Below, in pieces: positions 21,517 to 34,012 of a stretch of DNA of 64,000 nucleotides; position 1 is the first letter of the stretch, and each line of letters begins with the position of its first letter. The notes under the pieces are model-generated. The model ran no database searches, was not told where the DNA came from, and worked only from the letters and a program-made list of their open reading frames with translations. This DNA is from Promicromonospora sp. Populi. GTDB taxonomy: Bacteria > Actinomycetota > Actinomycetes > Actinomycetales > Cellulomonadaceae. The position numbers were made by a program, and so were the translations under genes. Location: assembly GCF_041081105.1 (NCBI RefSeq), contig NZ_CP163528.1, forward strand, positions 2,666,001 to 2,730,000, written 5' to 3'.

Positions 21517-21603
21517 CGCGTTCCTCCCGCCACGACAAAAGCCTGCCCGACCGCGCCGAAAGCCGCCAGACCCGCCACCGAACCGGTAGTCCGAGGCAGT
21601 CCC

Positions 21604-22692
21604 TCAGACACCGGACGCAGCTGCCAGCCGGGCGGCCTCGTCGGCGTCGATCGCCGACCGCACGACGGGACCCAGGTCGCCGTCCAGCACCTGGTCGAGG
21701 TTGTACGCCTTGTAACCGGTGCGGTGGTCCACTATCCGGTTCTCGGGGTAGTTGTACGTGCGGATGCGCTCGGACCGGTCCACGGTGCGCACCTGAGAGC
21801 GACGCAGCTCGGCGGACTCGGCGGCCGCCGCCTCGGCCTGCGCGGCGAGCAGCCGGGCACGCAGCACCCGCATGGCCTGCTCGCGGTTCTGCAGCTGCGA
21901 CTTCTCGTTCTGCATCGAGACGACGATCCCCGACGGCAGGTGCGTGATGCGCACCGCGGAGTCCGTGGTGTTGACCGACTGCCCGCCCGGGCCGGAGGAG
22001 CGGTAGACGTCGATGCGCAGGTCGTTCTGGTCGATCTCGAGCTCTCCCGGGTCGTCGACCTCGGGGAACACGAGGACCCCGGCCGCCGACGTGTGGATGC
22101 GGCCCTGGGACTCCGTGACCGGCACCCGCTGGACGCGGTGCACACCGCCCTCGTACTTGAGGCTGTGCCAGACCCCGTCCTCGGGACCCTGGACGTTCCT
22201 CGCCTTGACGGCGACCTGCACGTCCTTGTAACCCCCGAGATCGGACGCGGTGGCCTCCAGCAGCTGCGTGGACCAGCCCTGCTGCTCCGCGTACCGCAGG
22301 TACATGCGCAGCAGGTCGCCGGCGAACAGCGCGGACTCCTCGCCGCCCTCGCCCGCCTTGATCTCGAGGATGACGTCGCGGCCGTCGTCGGGGTCGCGGG
22401 GCACGAGCACGCGGCGCAGCTTCTCCTCCGCCACCGCCTCGGCCTCCTTGAGGCTGGGCAGCTCGGCGGCGAACGACGCGTCCTCGGTGGCCAGCTCGGC
22501 GGCGGCCTCGGCGTCGTCGTGCGCCTGCTCCCATGCGCGGTAGGCGCCCACCACCTGGTTGAGCTCGGCGTAGCGCCGGCCCAGCGTGCGGGCGCGGCCG
22601 GGATCGGCGTGCACGGCGGGGTCGGCAAGCACGGCCTCGATCTCAGCATGCTCACTGACCAGCGCCCCAACCCCGACAAACGCTTCGCTCAC
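21604..22692 (-). CDS. prfA: Peptide chain release factor 1
   Basis: 362 residues; ends translation at UAA and UAG. The codon-recognition tripeptide is PVT (191-193, in [12 protein letters not shown]), specific to RF1, and the peptidyl-hydrolysis GGQ is at 236-238 ([19 protein letters not shown]). GTG start at 22692 with AAGGAG upstream is chosen over an ATG at 22764, which would lie inside a hairpin and add unrelated residues. The gene appears to have its own transcription start because a terminator separates it from rpmE. Confidence 0.96.
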   Translation of the reverse strand: MSEAFVGVGALVSEHAEIEAVLADPAVHADPGRARTLGRRYAELNQVVGAYRAWEQAHDDAEAAAELATEDASFAAELPSLKEAEAVAEEKLRRVLVPRDPDDGRDVILEIKAGEGGEESALFAGDLLRMYLRYAEQQGWSTQLLEATASDLGGYKDVQVAVKARNVQGPEDGVWHSLKYEGGVHRVQRVPVTESQGRIHTSAAGVLVFPEVDDPGELEIDQNDLRIDVYRSSGPGGQSVNTTDSAVRITHLPSGIVVSMQNEKSQLQNREQAMRVLRARLLAAQAEAAAAESAELRRSQVRTVDRSERIRTYNYPENRIVDHRTGYKAYNLDQVLDGDLGPVVRSAIDADEAARLAAASGV

Positions 22693-22706
22693 GGACTCTC
22701 TCCTTG

Positions 22707-22767
22707 GTTGTGGGCGCGATTCTTGCGAGTTTCTGTCCGTCTCAGGCGCAAGGATCGCGCCCACAAC
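22707..22767 (-). promoter_or_regulatory. 20-bp stem hairpin in the prfA leader
   Basis: Arms 22707-22726 and 22748-22767 are complementary over 20 bp with one position that is G-U in one strand's RNA; loop 21 nt. The stem ends almost at the prfA ribosome site (AAGGAG at about 22700-22705), so folding could affect initiation. It is separate from the rpmE terminator at 22785-22850. Confidence 0.6.
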
Positions 22768-22784
22768 AAACCCGTGGGAAAGCA

Positions 22785-22850
22785 GCAGCGCCGGTGGTCT
22801 CGGTCCCGACTGCCCCTGGAGAGGTTGTCGGGCCGGACCACCGGCGCTGC
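22785..22850 (-). terminator. rpmE terminator
   Basis: A perfect 15-bp stem (22785-22799 with 22836-22850), continued by an inner stem of about 8 bp with one wobble (22803-22810 with 22827-22834), begins 8 bp past the rpmE stop. No U-tract. Confidence 0.8.
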
Positions 22851-22857
22851 GAGGTCG

Positions 22858-23076
22858 CTACTTGTCGGCGTCCTTCTTGCCGTAGCGCGCCTGGAACCGG
22901 GCCACGCGGCCACCGGTGTCCATGATCTTCTGCTTGCCCGTGTAGAACGGGTGGCAGGCGCTGCAGACGTCCGCGCTGATCTTGCCGGACGTCTCGGTGC
23001 TGCGCGTGGTGAAGGTGTTACCGCAGGTGCAGGTGACCTGGGTGACGACGTACTCGGGGTGGATTCCAGCCCTCAT
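22858..23076 (-). CDS. rpmE: 50S ribosomal protein L31 (zinc-binding form)
   Basis: 72 residues. Has the zinc-binding cysteines of the C+ form: CTCGNTF (residues 16-22) and [10 protein letters not shown], so it is the zinc-containing paralogue, not the zinc-free one induced under zinc starvation. ATG with AAGGAG four bases upstream. Single gene between rho and prfA, followed by a strong terminator. Confidence 0.97.
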   Translation of the reverse strand: MRAGIHPEYVVTQVTCTCGNTFTTRSTETSGKISADVCSACHPFYTGKQKIMDTGGRVARFQARYGKKDADK

Positions 23077-23161
23077 GTTGCTCCTTGGTGAGATGCCGCT
23101 GGGTCGCCCTGCAGAACCGCAGAGACGTGAACCAGCGAGCCAACCGATCATTCTGCCACTA

Positions 23162-23181
23162 CCTCACCCGTGCGGGCGAGG
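23162..23181 (-). terminator. Possible rho terminator
   Basis: An 8-bp stem with one G-U pair (23162-23169 with 23174-23181) and a 4-nt loop, 30 bp beyond the rho stop. Weak compared with the others in the window; the interval to rpmE must also hold the rpmE promoter. Confidence 0.35.
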
Positions 23182-23211
23182 GAGACTGGTGTGACGTGGG
23201 TCAGACGGACC

Positions 23212-25149
23212 TCAGACGGTCTCGCCCACGTTCTCGTCCTCCGTCAGACCGCCCGGCGTCGTCTTCTGCACGTGCAGCAGGAACTCGACGTTGGTCTTGG
23301 TCTTCTTGAGCTGCCCGAGCAGCAGCTCGGCTGCCTGGGTCTGGTCGAGCGCGCCCATGACGCGGCGCAGCTTGTAGACGATCGCGAGCTCGTCCTTCGA
23401 CATGAGGATCTCCTCGCGCCGGGTGCTCGAGCCGTTGACGTCGATCGCCGGGAAGATGCGCTTCTCGGCCAGGGACCGCGAGAGCCGCAGCTCCATGTTT
23501 CCGGTGCCCTTGAACTCCTCGAAGATCACCTCGTCCATCTTCGAGCCGGTCTCGACCAGGGCCGTCGCGAGGATGGTCAGCGAGCCGCCGTCCTCGATGT
23601 TGCGGGCGGCGCCGAAGAACTTCTTGGGCGGGTAGAGCGCGGCGGCGTCCACACCACCGGACAGGATGCGGCCCGACGCCGGGGCGGCCAGGTTGTAGGC
23701 GCGCGACAGGCGGGTGATGCCGTCGAGCAGCACCACGACGTCCTGGCCCAGCTCCACGAGGCGCTTGGCGCGCTCGATCGCGAGCTCCGCGACCAGCGTG
23801 TGGTCGGAAGCGTGGCGGTCGAACGTCGAGGAGATGACCTCGCCCTTGACCGAGCGCTCGAAGTCGGTGACCTCTTCCGGCCGCTCGTCCACCAGCACGA
23901 CCATGAGGTGGACCTCAGGGTTGTTGAGCGAGATCGCGTTGGCGATCTGCTGCATCATCAGCGTCTTGCCGGCCTTGGGCGGCGCGACGATGAGGCCGCG
24001 CTGGCCCTTGCCGATCGGGGCGACGATGTCGATCACGCGGGGCGTGAGCTTGGTCGCCTCCGGGTTCTCCAGACGCAGGCGCTCCTGCGGGTACAGCGGC
24101 GTCAGCTTGGTGAACTCGGGGCGCTCGCGCGCCTCCTCCGGCGTCATGCCGTTCACGGAGTCCAGGCGCACCAGGGCGTTGAACTTGTTCACGCGGGAGT
24201 TCTTGGTGCCGGCCGGCTGGGGCGGCGGCTCTTCGCCGTCGCGCGGCTGGCGGACGGCGCCGACGACGGCGTCGCCGCGGCGGAGGCCGCCCTTCTTGAC
24301 CTGGTTCAGCGACACGTACACGTCGTTGTTGCCCGGCAGGTAGCCCGAGGTCCGCACGAACGCGTAGTTGTCGAGGATGTCGAGGATGCCGGCGACGGGC
24401 AGCAGCACGTCGTCGTCACGCACCTCGACGTTCTCGAGACCCGCGACGTCCGGCCCCTGGCGACCGCGGCCGCGCTTGCGGTCCCGGCCCCGGTCCCGGC
24501 CGCGACGGCGGCGCGAGTTGCGGTCCTCTTCGAGCTCGGCGGCGTTGCGGTCCGCGGTCCGGTCGGTGGTGCGCTCCACGTTCCGGTCGGCGGTGCGCTC
24601 CGCGGTGCGGTCGGCAGTACGGTCGGCAGTACGGTCGGCGGTCCGGGTGTTGCCCCGCTCCGCGTTGGCACCGCGCGCGCTCTGCCGGCCGTTGACGGAC
24701 TGGCCGTTGCGGCCCTTGTCCTCGCCGGCCTTCTCGGCGCCCTCGGGGGCAGCCTGGCCGCGGCCGGAGCGGCGTCCGGCACCCTGCTCACGCGGGGCGG
24801 CGACGGCGTCGGCGAGCTGGGCCAGGCGAGCGGCCTTGTCGGCATCCGTGCTCGCGTCGGCGCGCACACCCGAGGTGGCGACCTCGGCGGCAGCGACCGG
24901 CACCTCGGCACGGGCGGAAATGTCGTTGTTCGCGGGCAGCTCCACGGCGGAGGCGGCACGGACGGGACGCTTCGTCGCGCCGCCCGTCTTCTCGCGGATC
25001 GTGTCCACGAGGTCGCTCTTGCGCATCCTGGAGGTGCCCTTCACGCCAAGGTCTCCGGCGAGTGCCTGGAGCTCGGCGAGGCGCATGCCGCTCAGCGATC
25101 CGGCCGTACGGCCGGTAGCTGAAGCAGCGTTTTCTGTGGTGTCTGTCAC
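23212..25149 (-). CDS. rho: Transcription termination factor Rho with long N-terminal insert
   Basis: 645-residue hexameric RNA helicase that ends transcription. Domains: Rho_N helix-extension fold at 20-58 ([20 protein letters not shown]); a disordered charged insert at about 60-235; the RNA-binding OB fold at about 238-320 ([20 protein letters not shown]); and the RecA-like ATPase with Walker A APPKAGKT (389-397) and Walker [13 protein letters not shown]. coli Rho has 419 residues; the extra length is the insert, common in actinobacteria, which here contains a TADR-type tandem repeat (169-202) and an RGR-rich basic patch (213-231). Preceded by a 285-bp gene-free leader. Confidence 0.97.
   Translation of the reverse strand: MTDTTENAASATGRTAGSLSGMRLAELQALAGDLGVKGTSRMRKSDLVDTIREKTGGATKRPVRAASAVELPANNDISARAEVPVAAAEVATSGVRADASTDADKAARLAQLADAVAAPREQGAGRRSGRGQAAPEGAEKAGEDKGRNGQSVNGRQSARGANAERGNTRTADRTADRTADRTAERTADRNVERTTDRTADRNAAELEEDRNSRRRRGRDRGRDRKRGRGRQGPDVAGLENVEVRDDDVLLPVAGILDILDNYAFVRTSGYLPGNNDVYVSLNQVKKGGLRRGDAVVGAVRQPRDGEEPPPQPAGTKNSRVNKFNALVRLDSVNGMTPEEARERPEFTKLTPLYPQERLRLENPEATKLTPRVIDIVAPIGKGQRGLIVAPPKAGKTLMMQQIANAISLNNPEVHLMVVLVDERPEEVTDFERSVKGEVISSTFDRHASDHTLVAELAIERAKRLVELGQDVVVLLDGITRLSRAYNLAAPASGRILSGGVDAAALYPPKKFFGAARNIEDGGSLTILATALVETGSKMDEVIFEEFKGTGNMELRLSRSLAEKRIFPAIDVNGSSTRREEILMSKDELAIVYKLRRVMGALDQTQAAELLLGQLKKTKTNVEFLLHVQKTTPGGLTEDENVGETV
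24544..24645 (-). repeat. 12-bp coding repeat in the rho insert
   Basis: About eight copies of a 12-bp unit encoding (R/N)TADR-like tetrapeptides ([12 protein letters not shown]), residues 169-202 of Rho. The period is a multiple of three, so copy-number change keeps the frame. Confidence 0.85.
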
Positions 25150-25434
25150 GAAGGACCCTTCCCCCTCGAACTGCGGCTGGTCGCGTGATCGCGGGCCGCG
25201 GGATGATGGGCGCCCGGCTCGATGTGGCCGAAGCGCGGAAAACCTCGCATCAGTGGTACGACGACGACGGCAGACGGGGGCGTTGTCTACGTTCTCGCGA
25301 GATGCGGTGGCCGTTGTTCACGGCCTGCTACGGGCACGGCTGAGCGGCAGAGACGTTACTGGATTAGGTGGTTGAGAACCGAAGTTCAGTCCGAGTTCCC
25401 GCCACCATGGCTCAGGACGTGCGATCCCGAAGGT
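25150..25434. other. Gene-free leader between thrB and rho
   Basis: 285 bp with no credible coding sequence. It should hold the rho promoter and 5' leader, and the end of the hom-thrC-thrB transcript; I see no clear hairpin terminator or named motif. Less GC-rich than the surroundings in its middle part. Rho autoregulation through a long leader is known in other bacteria but is not shown here. Confidence 0.4.
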
Positions 25435-26451
25435 TCACTGCATACTACCACCCCGTACTGCTGGCGATCCTGGTACAACCCGACTCGCGGTAGCACCTGA
25501 CGGACCGGACGATAGCGCACCTGTGTTTCCGGAAATTCTCCGGGCTCGTGCACCCGTCAGGTCGATCCCTGGGCTCATCCGTCGCCAGCCGGCGGTCTCG
25601 TCCACCAGGTCGGCCAGGACGGCATCCCGGCGCTCCCTGTGCTCCGGCCCGGCGAGCACCAGGACGGTGGGCCCGGCACCCGAGACGGTGGCCGGGACGC
25701 CGGCGTCCCGCAGGGCCCGCATCAGCTCGCTGGACGCCCCGAGCACCGCCGCGCGGTAGGACTGGTGCAGCCGGTCCTCCGTGGCGTCGAACAGCAGCTC
25801 CGGGCGGCGCGCGAGGGCCTCGACCAGCAGCGCCGCGCGGCCCGCGGTGAAGGCAGCGTCCTCGTGCGAGACCAGGGCGGGCAGGGCCGCCCGGGCGCGG
25901 GCGGTAGCGAGCCGGGCATCAGGCACCAGCACGGTGGCCTCGATCGTGGGGTCGACATCCAGCCCGACGGCGCGCGGGCCGTCGTCGGTGGTCCACGCGA
26001 CCGTGGCGCCACCCTGGATGGCGGGCGCGGCGTTGTCCGGGTGCCCCTCGAACTCGGTGGCCAGCCGCAGCACCGTGGCGGCGTCGATGGCCCGCGGGTC
26101 AGCCAGCAGGGCGCGCGCGGCGACGATCCCGGCCACCACTGCCGCCGACGACGACCCCAGCCCCCGGCCGTGCGGGATCACGTTGTGACACGTCATGTGG
26201 ATGCCGGTGGGCACCGCGCCGGCCAGGTCCATGGTGCGGCGCAGGGCCCGCACCACCAGGTGGTCCTCCCCGAGGGGCACCTCCCCGGCACCCTCGCCGT
26301 CGACCTGCACCACCACCTCGTCGCTCGCCACGAGGCGTACCTCGACCTCGTCGTACAGGGCGAGGGCCAGGCCCAGTGAGTCGAACCCCGGTCCGAGGTT
26401 CGCGCTGGTGGCGGGCACCCTGACCCGCACGTGGTCGGCGCCGAGCTGCAT
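25435..26451 (-). CDS. thrB: Homoserine kinase
   Basis: 338-residue GHMP kinase that phosphorylates homoserine for threonine synthesis. N-terminal VRVPATSANLGPGFDSLGLAL, the ATP loop PHGRGLGSSSAA (93-104), EGHPDNAAPAIQGG and the C-terminal VSGAGPTVLVLA are diagnostic. The family core ends near GIDLTGAR; about 35 further residues rich in S, G and A form an unusual tail. The ATG overlaps the thrC stop by 1 bp (TGATG). Confidence 0.96.
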   Translation of the reverse strand: MQLGADHVRVRVPATSANLGPGFDSLGLALALYDEVEVRLVASDEVVVQVDGEGAGEVPLGEDHLVVRALRRTMDLAGAVPTGIHMTCHNVIPHGRGLGSSSAAVVAGIVAARALLADPRAIDAATVLRLATEFEGHPDNAAPAIQGGATVAWTTDDGPRAVGLDVDPTIEATVLVPDARLATARARAALPALVSHEDAAFTAGRAALLVEALARRPELLFDATEDRLHQSYRAAVLGASSELMRALRDAGVPATVSGAGPTVLVLAGPEHRERRDAVLADLVDETAGWRRMSPGIDLTGARARRISGNTGALSSGPSGATASRVVPGSPAVRGGSMQ

Positions 26452-27572
26452 CAGAGGGACAGCGCGTCGGCGATCGAGACGACGTCGGCGGACACCCGCA
26501 CGGGTGTCACCTCGCCGCCGTCAGGTGTGCGCAGCGCCCAGCTCGGGTCCTTGAGCCCGTGGCCGGTCACGGTGATGGTGATGCGCGCGCCCGCGGGCAC
26601 CAGGCCGCGCTCGTGCCGCGCCAGGAGGCCCGCGACGCCGGCGGCGGAGGCCGGTTCCACGAACACGCCCACCTCCGCCGAGAGGATCCGGTGCGCGGCG
26701 AGGATCTGCTCGTCGGTCACGGCCTCGATGACGCCCCCGGACGAGTCCCGGGCCTCCTCGGCCTGCTGCCAGGAGGCAGGGTTGCCGATGCGGATGGCGG
26801 TCGCGATCGTGTCCGGCTCGTCGATCGGGTGGCCCTTCACGATCGGTGCCGCGCCGGCGGCCTGGAAGCCCCACATGACGGGGGTCCTGCTCGCCACGCC
26901 CGCGTCGGCGTACTCGGTGAAGCCCTTCCAGTACGCCGTGATGTTCCCTGCGTTGCCCACGGGCAGCAGGTGGATGTCAGGGGCGTCGCCCAGCGCGTCC
27001 ACGATCTCGAACGCGGCGGTCTTCTGCCCCTCGATGCGGTCCGGGTTGACCGAGTTCACGAGCTCCACCGGGTGGGTGTCCGCGAGCTTGCGGGCGGCCA
27101 CCAGGCAGTCGTCGAAGTTGCCGTCCACCTGCAGCAGGCGCGCGCCGTGCGCGACCGCCTGGCTCAGCTTGCCCATGGCGATCTTGCCGTCCGGCACGAG
27201 GACGGCGCAGATCATGCCCGCGCGCGTCGCGTAGGCGGCGGCCGATGCCGACGTGTTGCCCGTCGACGCGCACACCACTACCCGGGCGCCGCGCCCGGCC
27301 GCCGCGGAGATCGCGGTGGTCATGCCGCGGTCCTTGAACGAGCCGGTCGGGTTCATGCCCTCGACCTTGACGTATACCTCGGCGCCGGTCCGCTCGGACA
27401 GCGCGGGGGCCGGCACCAGCGGCGTGCCGCCCTCGCCCAGCGTCACGATCTTCTGCTGCACGTGGTCGGGCAGCCGGTCGGCGTACTCGGCGATCACGCC
27501 GCGCCACAGGCGCGAGGCGGGGAGCGCGGCGGACGCGGCGGGAAGGTTCGGTTCAGCAGGCAGTACAGGCAC
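26451..27572 (-). CDS. thrC: Threonine synthase
   Basis: 373-residue PLP enzyme converting O-phosphohomoserine to threonine. The PLP lysine is K80 in [26 protein letters not shown] binds the phosphate, and [15 protein letters not shown] is the glycine-rich loop. This is the short actinobacterial/archaeal type. GTG start 4 bp after the hom stop. Confidence 0.96.
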   Translation of the reverse strand: MPVLPAEPNLPAASAALPASRLWRGVIAEYADRLPDHVQQKIVTLGEGGTPLVPAPALSERTGAEVYVKVEGMNPTGSFKDRGMTTAISAAAGRGARVVVCASTGNTSASAAAYATRAGMICAVLVPDGKIAMGKLSQAVAHGARLLQVDGNFDDCLVAARKLADTHPVELVNSVNPDRIEGQKTAAFEIVDALGDAPDIHLLPVGNAGNITAYWKGFTEYADAGVASRTPVMWGFQAAGAAPIVKGHPIDEPDTIATAIRIGNPASWQQAEEARDSSGGVIEAVTDEQILAAHRILSAEVGVFVEPASAAGVAGLLARHERGLVPAGARITITVTGHGLKDPSWALRTPDGGEVTPVRVSADVVSIADALSL

Positions 27573-27576
27573 GGGT

Positions 27577-28875
27577 TCAGCCTTCGACTCTCAGGACGGA
27601 CGTGATCTCGCGGACCGGTTCGAGCGTGCGCACCGCCGCGATGGTGGCGGCCAGCGACGCCTCGCGGGCGGCGTGGGTGGTCAGGAGCAGCTCTGCGGTG
27701 CCCTCTGAGGGCCCAGTCTGGCGCATCGTGTCGATCGACACGCCGTGGTCCCCCACAACACCCGCGACCTGGGCGAGCACACCCGGGAGGTCGGCGACGA
27801 GCAGGCGGACCTGGTAGCGCGTCACCGCGGCATCGGCCGGCAGCAGCGGCCGTGCCGCGTAGATGGACTCCTGGGGGCCCTTGCCGCCGAGCACCCGGTG
27901 GCGCGCCGCCGCGACGACGTCGCCCAGCACCGCGGACGCCGTAGGCCTGCCGCCGGCGCCCTGACCGTAGAACATGAGCGGGCCCGCGGCGTCGGCCTCG
28001 ACGAAGATCGCGTTGAACGCGCCCTTCACCCCCGCCAGCGGGTGCTCCAGCGGCACCAGGGCCGGGTGCACGCGCACGGACACGCCCTCACCGGTCTGCT
28101 CGGCGATGGCCAGCAGCTTCACGGCGTGGCCGGTCCGGGCCGCCCAGGCGACGTCGTCGGAGGTGACGCCCTTGATGCCCTCGCGGGCGACGTCGTCCGC
28201 AGAGACGCGGGTGTGGAAGGCGAGGCTGGCGAGGATCGCGGCCTTCGCCGCGGCGTCGTAGCCCTCGACGTCGGCCGTGGGGTCGGCCTCGGCGTAACCG
28301 AGCTCCTGCGCCTGCTTGACCGCCTCGTCGAGGTCGAGGCCGCTCGTGGCCATCTGGTCCAGCACGTAGTTCGTGGTGCCGTTGACGATGCCTAGGACAC
28401 GGCGCACGTGGTCGCCCGCCAGGGACTCCCGCACCGGGCGCACGATCGGGATGGCGCCCGCCACGGCCGCCTCGTAGTAGATGTCGACGCCGGCGGAGTC
28501 GGCCGCCTTGTAGAGCGTGGGGCCGTCGGCCGCCAGGAGCGCCTTGTTCGCGGTCACCACGGCCGCGCCGGCCTCGATGGCCCGCAGCAGCAGGGTACGC
28601 GCGGGTTCGGTGCCGCCCATCACCTCGATGACGATGTCCGCGCCGTCCACGAGCGCCTCGGCGTCCTTGGTCAGGAGGTCACGCCGGACGACCGGGTCCC
28701 GGGGACGGTCCACGTCCTGGACCGCGATGCCGACGAGCTCCAGCGGGGCGCCGGCGCGCGCGGCGAGATCCGGGCCCTGCTCCAGGAGCATCCGGGCCAC
28801 CTCCGTGCCCACGACGCCACAGCCGAGCAGTACTACACGCAGCCCGCGTGCGGGCTCGGGGACGTGGAAAGGCAC
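27577..28875 (-). CDS. hom: Homoserine dehydrogenase with ACT domain
   Basis: 432 residues; reduces aspartate semialdehyde to homoserine. The NAD(P) fold starts with [22 protein letters not shown]; the catalytic domain includes [14 protein letters not shown] and [22 protein letters not shown]; a C-terminal ACT domain ([21 protein letters not shown]) gives threonine feedback. GTG start with AGGA upstream. First gene of hom-thrC-thrB. Confidence 0.97.
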   Translation of the reverse strand: MPFHVPEPARGLRVVLLGCGVVGTEVARMLLEQGPDLAARAGAPLELVGIAVQDVDRPRDPVVRRDLLTKDAEALVDGADIVIEVMGGTEPARTLLLRAIEAGAAVVTANKALLAADGPTLYKAADSAGVDIYYEAAVAGAIPIVRPVRESLAGDHVRRVLGIVNGTTNYVLDQMATSGLDLDEAVKQAQELGYAEADPTADVEGYDAAAKAAILASLAFHTRVSADDVAREGIKGVTSDDVAWAARTGHAVKLLAIAEQTGEGVSVRVHPALVPLEHPLAGVKGAFNAIFVEADAAGPLMFYGQGAGGRPTASAVLGDVVAAARHRVLGGKGPQESIYAARPLLPADAAVTRYQVRLLVADLPGVLAQVAGVVGDHGVSIDTMRQTGPSEGTAELLLTTHAAREASLAATIAAVRTLEPVREITSVLRVEG

Positions 28876-29001
28876 AGCGATCCTGCTTTCGTATCCGGGA
28901 AACGGTCCGGTCAGGTGCCCTCCACACGGGAGCTCCGGACGTCTCGATCAGGGTAACCGGAGGCTCTGACACCCGGGGGGCTTGTCTCACGGCGGCGACC
29001 A

Positions 29002-29025
29002 TCACGTGGAACGCACACCACGTGA
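29002..29025. promoter_or_regulatory. CACGTG-centred inverted repeat upstream of hom
   Basis: Arms TCACGTGG (29002-29009) and CCACGTGA (29018-29025), perfect complements 8 nt apart, about 130 bp upstream of hom. Each arm contains the palindrome CACGTG. It adjoins the secA terminator but is not part of it. Possible operator for the threonine operon; the factor is unknown. Confidence 0.4.
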
Positions 29026-29026
29026 A

Positions 29027-29066
29027 ACAGGGGCACCCCCGACATAAACGCCGGGGGCACCTCTGT
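29027..29066 (-). terminator. secA terminator
   Basis: Arms 29027-29041 and 29052-29066 pair over 15 bp in the minus-strand RNA with one A-C mismatch and two adjacent G-U wobbles; loop 10 nt. Begins 42 bp after the secA stop. Confidence 0.7.
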
Positions 29067-29107
29067 TCGGCACCGCATTCATCGCCGCGTTGGTCGCGCG
29101 GACGGCG

Positions 29108-32068
<2,961 letters not shown>

Positions 32069-32264
32069 GCGGGTTCTCCCAGGTCGTCGGTCAAGTTTCG
32101 CCGTCGTCCATCGTAGGCCGTAAACCTCGGCGAGAGGCCCAAAGAACCGACAGCAGACAGGCAGGTTCGCTCCAGGGGTAACGCTCGCAACACCCGCAGG
32201 GTTCCAGCTGCGGTCCAGCACGGCGGTTCCGGCGCAGTCGTTCCGACCGCCGGGGCCCGGACGG

Positions 32265-32329
32265 CGCGGTCAGGTTGGACCGGCTCGGTCAGGCCGGCGC
32301 GGTCAGGCCGGCTCGGTCAGGCCGGGCCG
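32265..32329. repeat. 14-bp tandem repeat at the 3' end of the antiporter gene
   Basis: Three 14-bp units (plus-strand CGGTCAGGCCGGCT or near) and a fourth, diverged one. On the minus strand each unit has a TGA (starting at 32319, 32305 and 32291), one in each reading frame; the first is the true stop of the antiporter gene. A further copy with TGA lies at 32272-32270. Confidence 0.8.
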
Positions 32330-33987
32330 GCGCTGGCGGCCGGCTCGCCGTCGGACGCGGGACGTGCCCGACGTTCCGCCTGCGCGTCGCGCATCCGCTC
32401 GGCGGCCGCATAGCCGAGCGCCGCCTCGGCCGCCTCGTCGGCGAGCGCCAGGCCGGCCGTGCCGTACAGGTGGAAGACGGCGTCGGCGCCGTGCCGCTCG
32501 AGCTCGGCCACGTCGTCGTCGTACCGCGCGACGGCGGCGACCGTGCCGTCGAAGCCGCTCGCTCGCAGCTGGGACAGCGCGATGAGGTTCGCCGCGTGGA
32601 ACGGCATGGCGAGGATCGCGAGCCGGACGGCGCCGGCGCTGCGGACCCGGCCCCAGAACTCGATGTCGGTCGCGTCGGCCTGCACCACGGTGAAGCCCTC
32701 GGTGCGCAGGGTGGTGACGCGCCCCGGGTCGTGCTCCACGCCGACGACGTCCATGCCGTAGTCGTCGCGCAGCTGCCGGACGGCGCCGCGGCCGACGCGG
32801 CCCATGCCGAGCACGAGCGCCTCGGCGCCGGACACGTCGATGAGCCGCTCCTCGTGGTGCAGCCACTCGTTGGGCTTGGACGGGAAGCGCTTGGCGAGCG
32901 CCATCGCGAACTCGTTGCCGCGGGTGTTGATGGCGGAGGACAGCACAAAGCTGGCGGCCACGGCGACGGCGAGCACCACCAGCCACTCGTCGTCCAGCAG
33001 ACCGGTCTGGGAGCCGACGGCGACGACGATCAGGCCGAACTCCGAGTAGTTCGTCAGGACCAGCGCCGACAGGATCGCCGTGCGTTTGCGCAGGCGCAGC
33101 AGGCGCAGCAGCACGGCGGTCGCGATCGCCTGGAGCGGCAGCATGAGCAGCAGGAGCAGCCCGACCACCGCTGACTGCCAGGTCAGCTCACCGGCGAACC
33201 CGATCGACACGAAGAAGCCGACCAGCAGCAGCTCCTTGACCGTGAACAGGTTGCGCGACAGCTCCGTGGCGGCGGGGTGGCCGGCCAGGAGCATGCCCAT
33301 GACGAGCGCGCCGAGGTCACCCTTGAGCCCGACGGCCTCGAACAGCGCGTAGCCGGGGCCCAGCGCGACCGCGACGCCGAACAGCGCCTGCAGCTCGCCG
33401 TGACCGACCCTGGACCACACCTTGCGCAGCAGCCAGGCCCCGGGGACCAGCAGCACGAGGGCGAACGCCCAAGGGCTCGGCGGGTGCTCGGAGGCCACGG
33501 ACAGGAAGACGACGGCGATCAGGTCCTGCATGACCAGCACACCGATGGCGATCCGGCCGTAGAGGGCGGACTGGTCGGAGCGCGTGTCGAGCACCTTGAT
33601 CACGAACACGGTGGACGAGAACGACAGGGCGAGCCCGAGCAGCGCGAGGACGCCCAGGCCCTCGCCGGCGAGCATCGAGAACCCGATCACGCCGAGCAGG
33701 CCGAGGAACCCGATGGCTATCGCGACGCTCACCAGGAGGTGGGCGACGGTGGTGAACCACACGTCCCTGCGCAGCAGCGTCTTGACGTCAAGCTTGAGCC
33801 CGATGCCGAAGAGCAGCAGGGTCACGCCCAGGTCGGCGATCGTCGCGAGGTAGTCCGGCTCCGCGACACCGGCCGCGTGGAGTGCGAACCCGGCCACCAG
33901 AAACCCGACCAGCGGCGGCAGCCGGAGCAGCACCGCACCGAGTCCGGCCGCAACCGTTGCCAACAGGAAAATCGCAGCGGTGACCAT
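32317..33987 (-). CDS. CPA2 cation:proton antiporter with NAD-binding domain (KefB/YbaL-like)
   Basis: 556-residue membrane protein with about 12 helices (residues 1-355), including the ion-site region LVMQDLIAVVFL (D155), and a C-terminal TrkA-N/RCK domain whose Rossmann loop is LVLGMGRVGRGA (391-402). Such proteins exchange K+ or Na+ for protons and are gated by nucleotide or glutathione adducts. The segment RYDDDVAELERHGADAVFHLYG matches the RCK C-lobe of KefB/YbaL relatives. ATG start. Ion specificity is not readable from sequence. It ends in a 14-bp tandem repeat. Confidence 0.9.
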   Translation of the reverse strand: MVTAAIFLLATVAAGLGAVLLRLPPLVGFLVAGFALHAAGVAEPDYLATIADLGVTLLLFGIGLKLDVKTLLRRDVWFTTVAHLLVSVAIAIGFLGLLGVIGFSMLAGEGLGVLALLGLALSFSSTVFVIKVLDTRSDQSALYGRIAIGVLVMQDLIAVVFLSVASEHPPSPWAFALVLLVPGAWLLRKVWSRVGHGELQALFGVAVALGPGYALFEAVGLKGDLGALVMGMLLAGHPAATELSRNLFTVKELLLVGFFVSIGFAGELTWQSAVVGLLLLLMLPLQAIATAVLLRLLRLRKRTAILSALVLTNYSEFGLIVVAVGSQTGLLDDEWLVVLAVAVAASFVLSSAINTRGNEFAMALAKRFPSKPNEWLHHEERLIDVSGAEALVLGMGRVGRGAVRQLRDDYGMDVVGVEHDPGRVTTLRTEGFTVVQADATDIEFWGRVRSAGAVRLAILAMPFHAANLIALSQLRASGFDGTVAAVARYDDDVAELERHGADAVFHLYGTAGLALADEAAEAALGYAAAERMRDAQAERRARPASDGEPAASAGPA

Positions 33988-34012
33988 GGCAGGAGTTTAG
34001 TTGGCGCCTGTT

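Noticed and set aside
24544-24645. CRISPR-like array
   Set aside because: The 12-bp repeats have no spacers and are in frame within rho.
28876-29107. Riboswitch or attenuator upstream of hom
   Set aside because: I found no known aptamer pattern or Thr/Ile-rich leader peptide; the hairpins there are explained as the secA terminator and a short palindrome.
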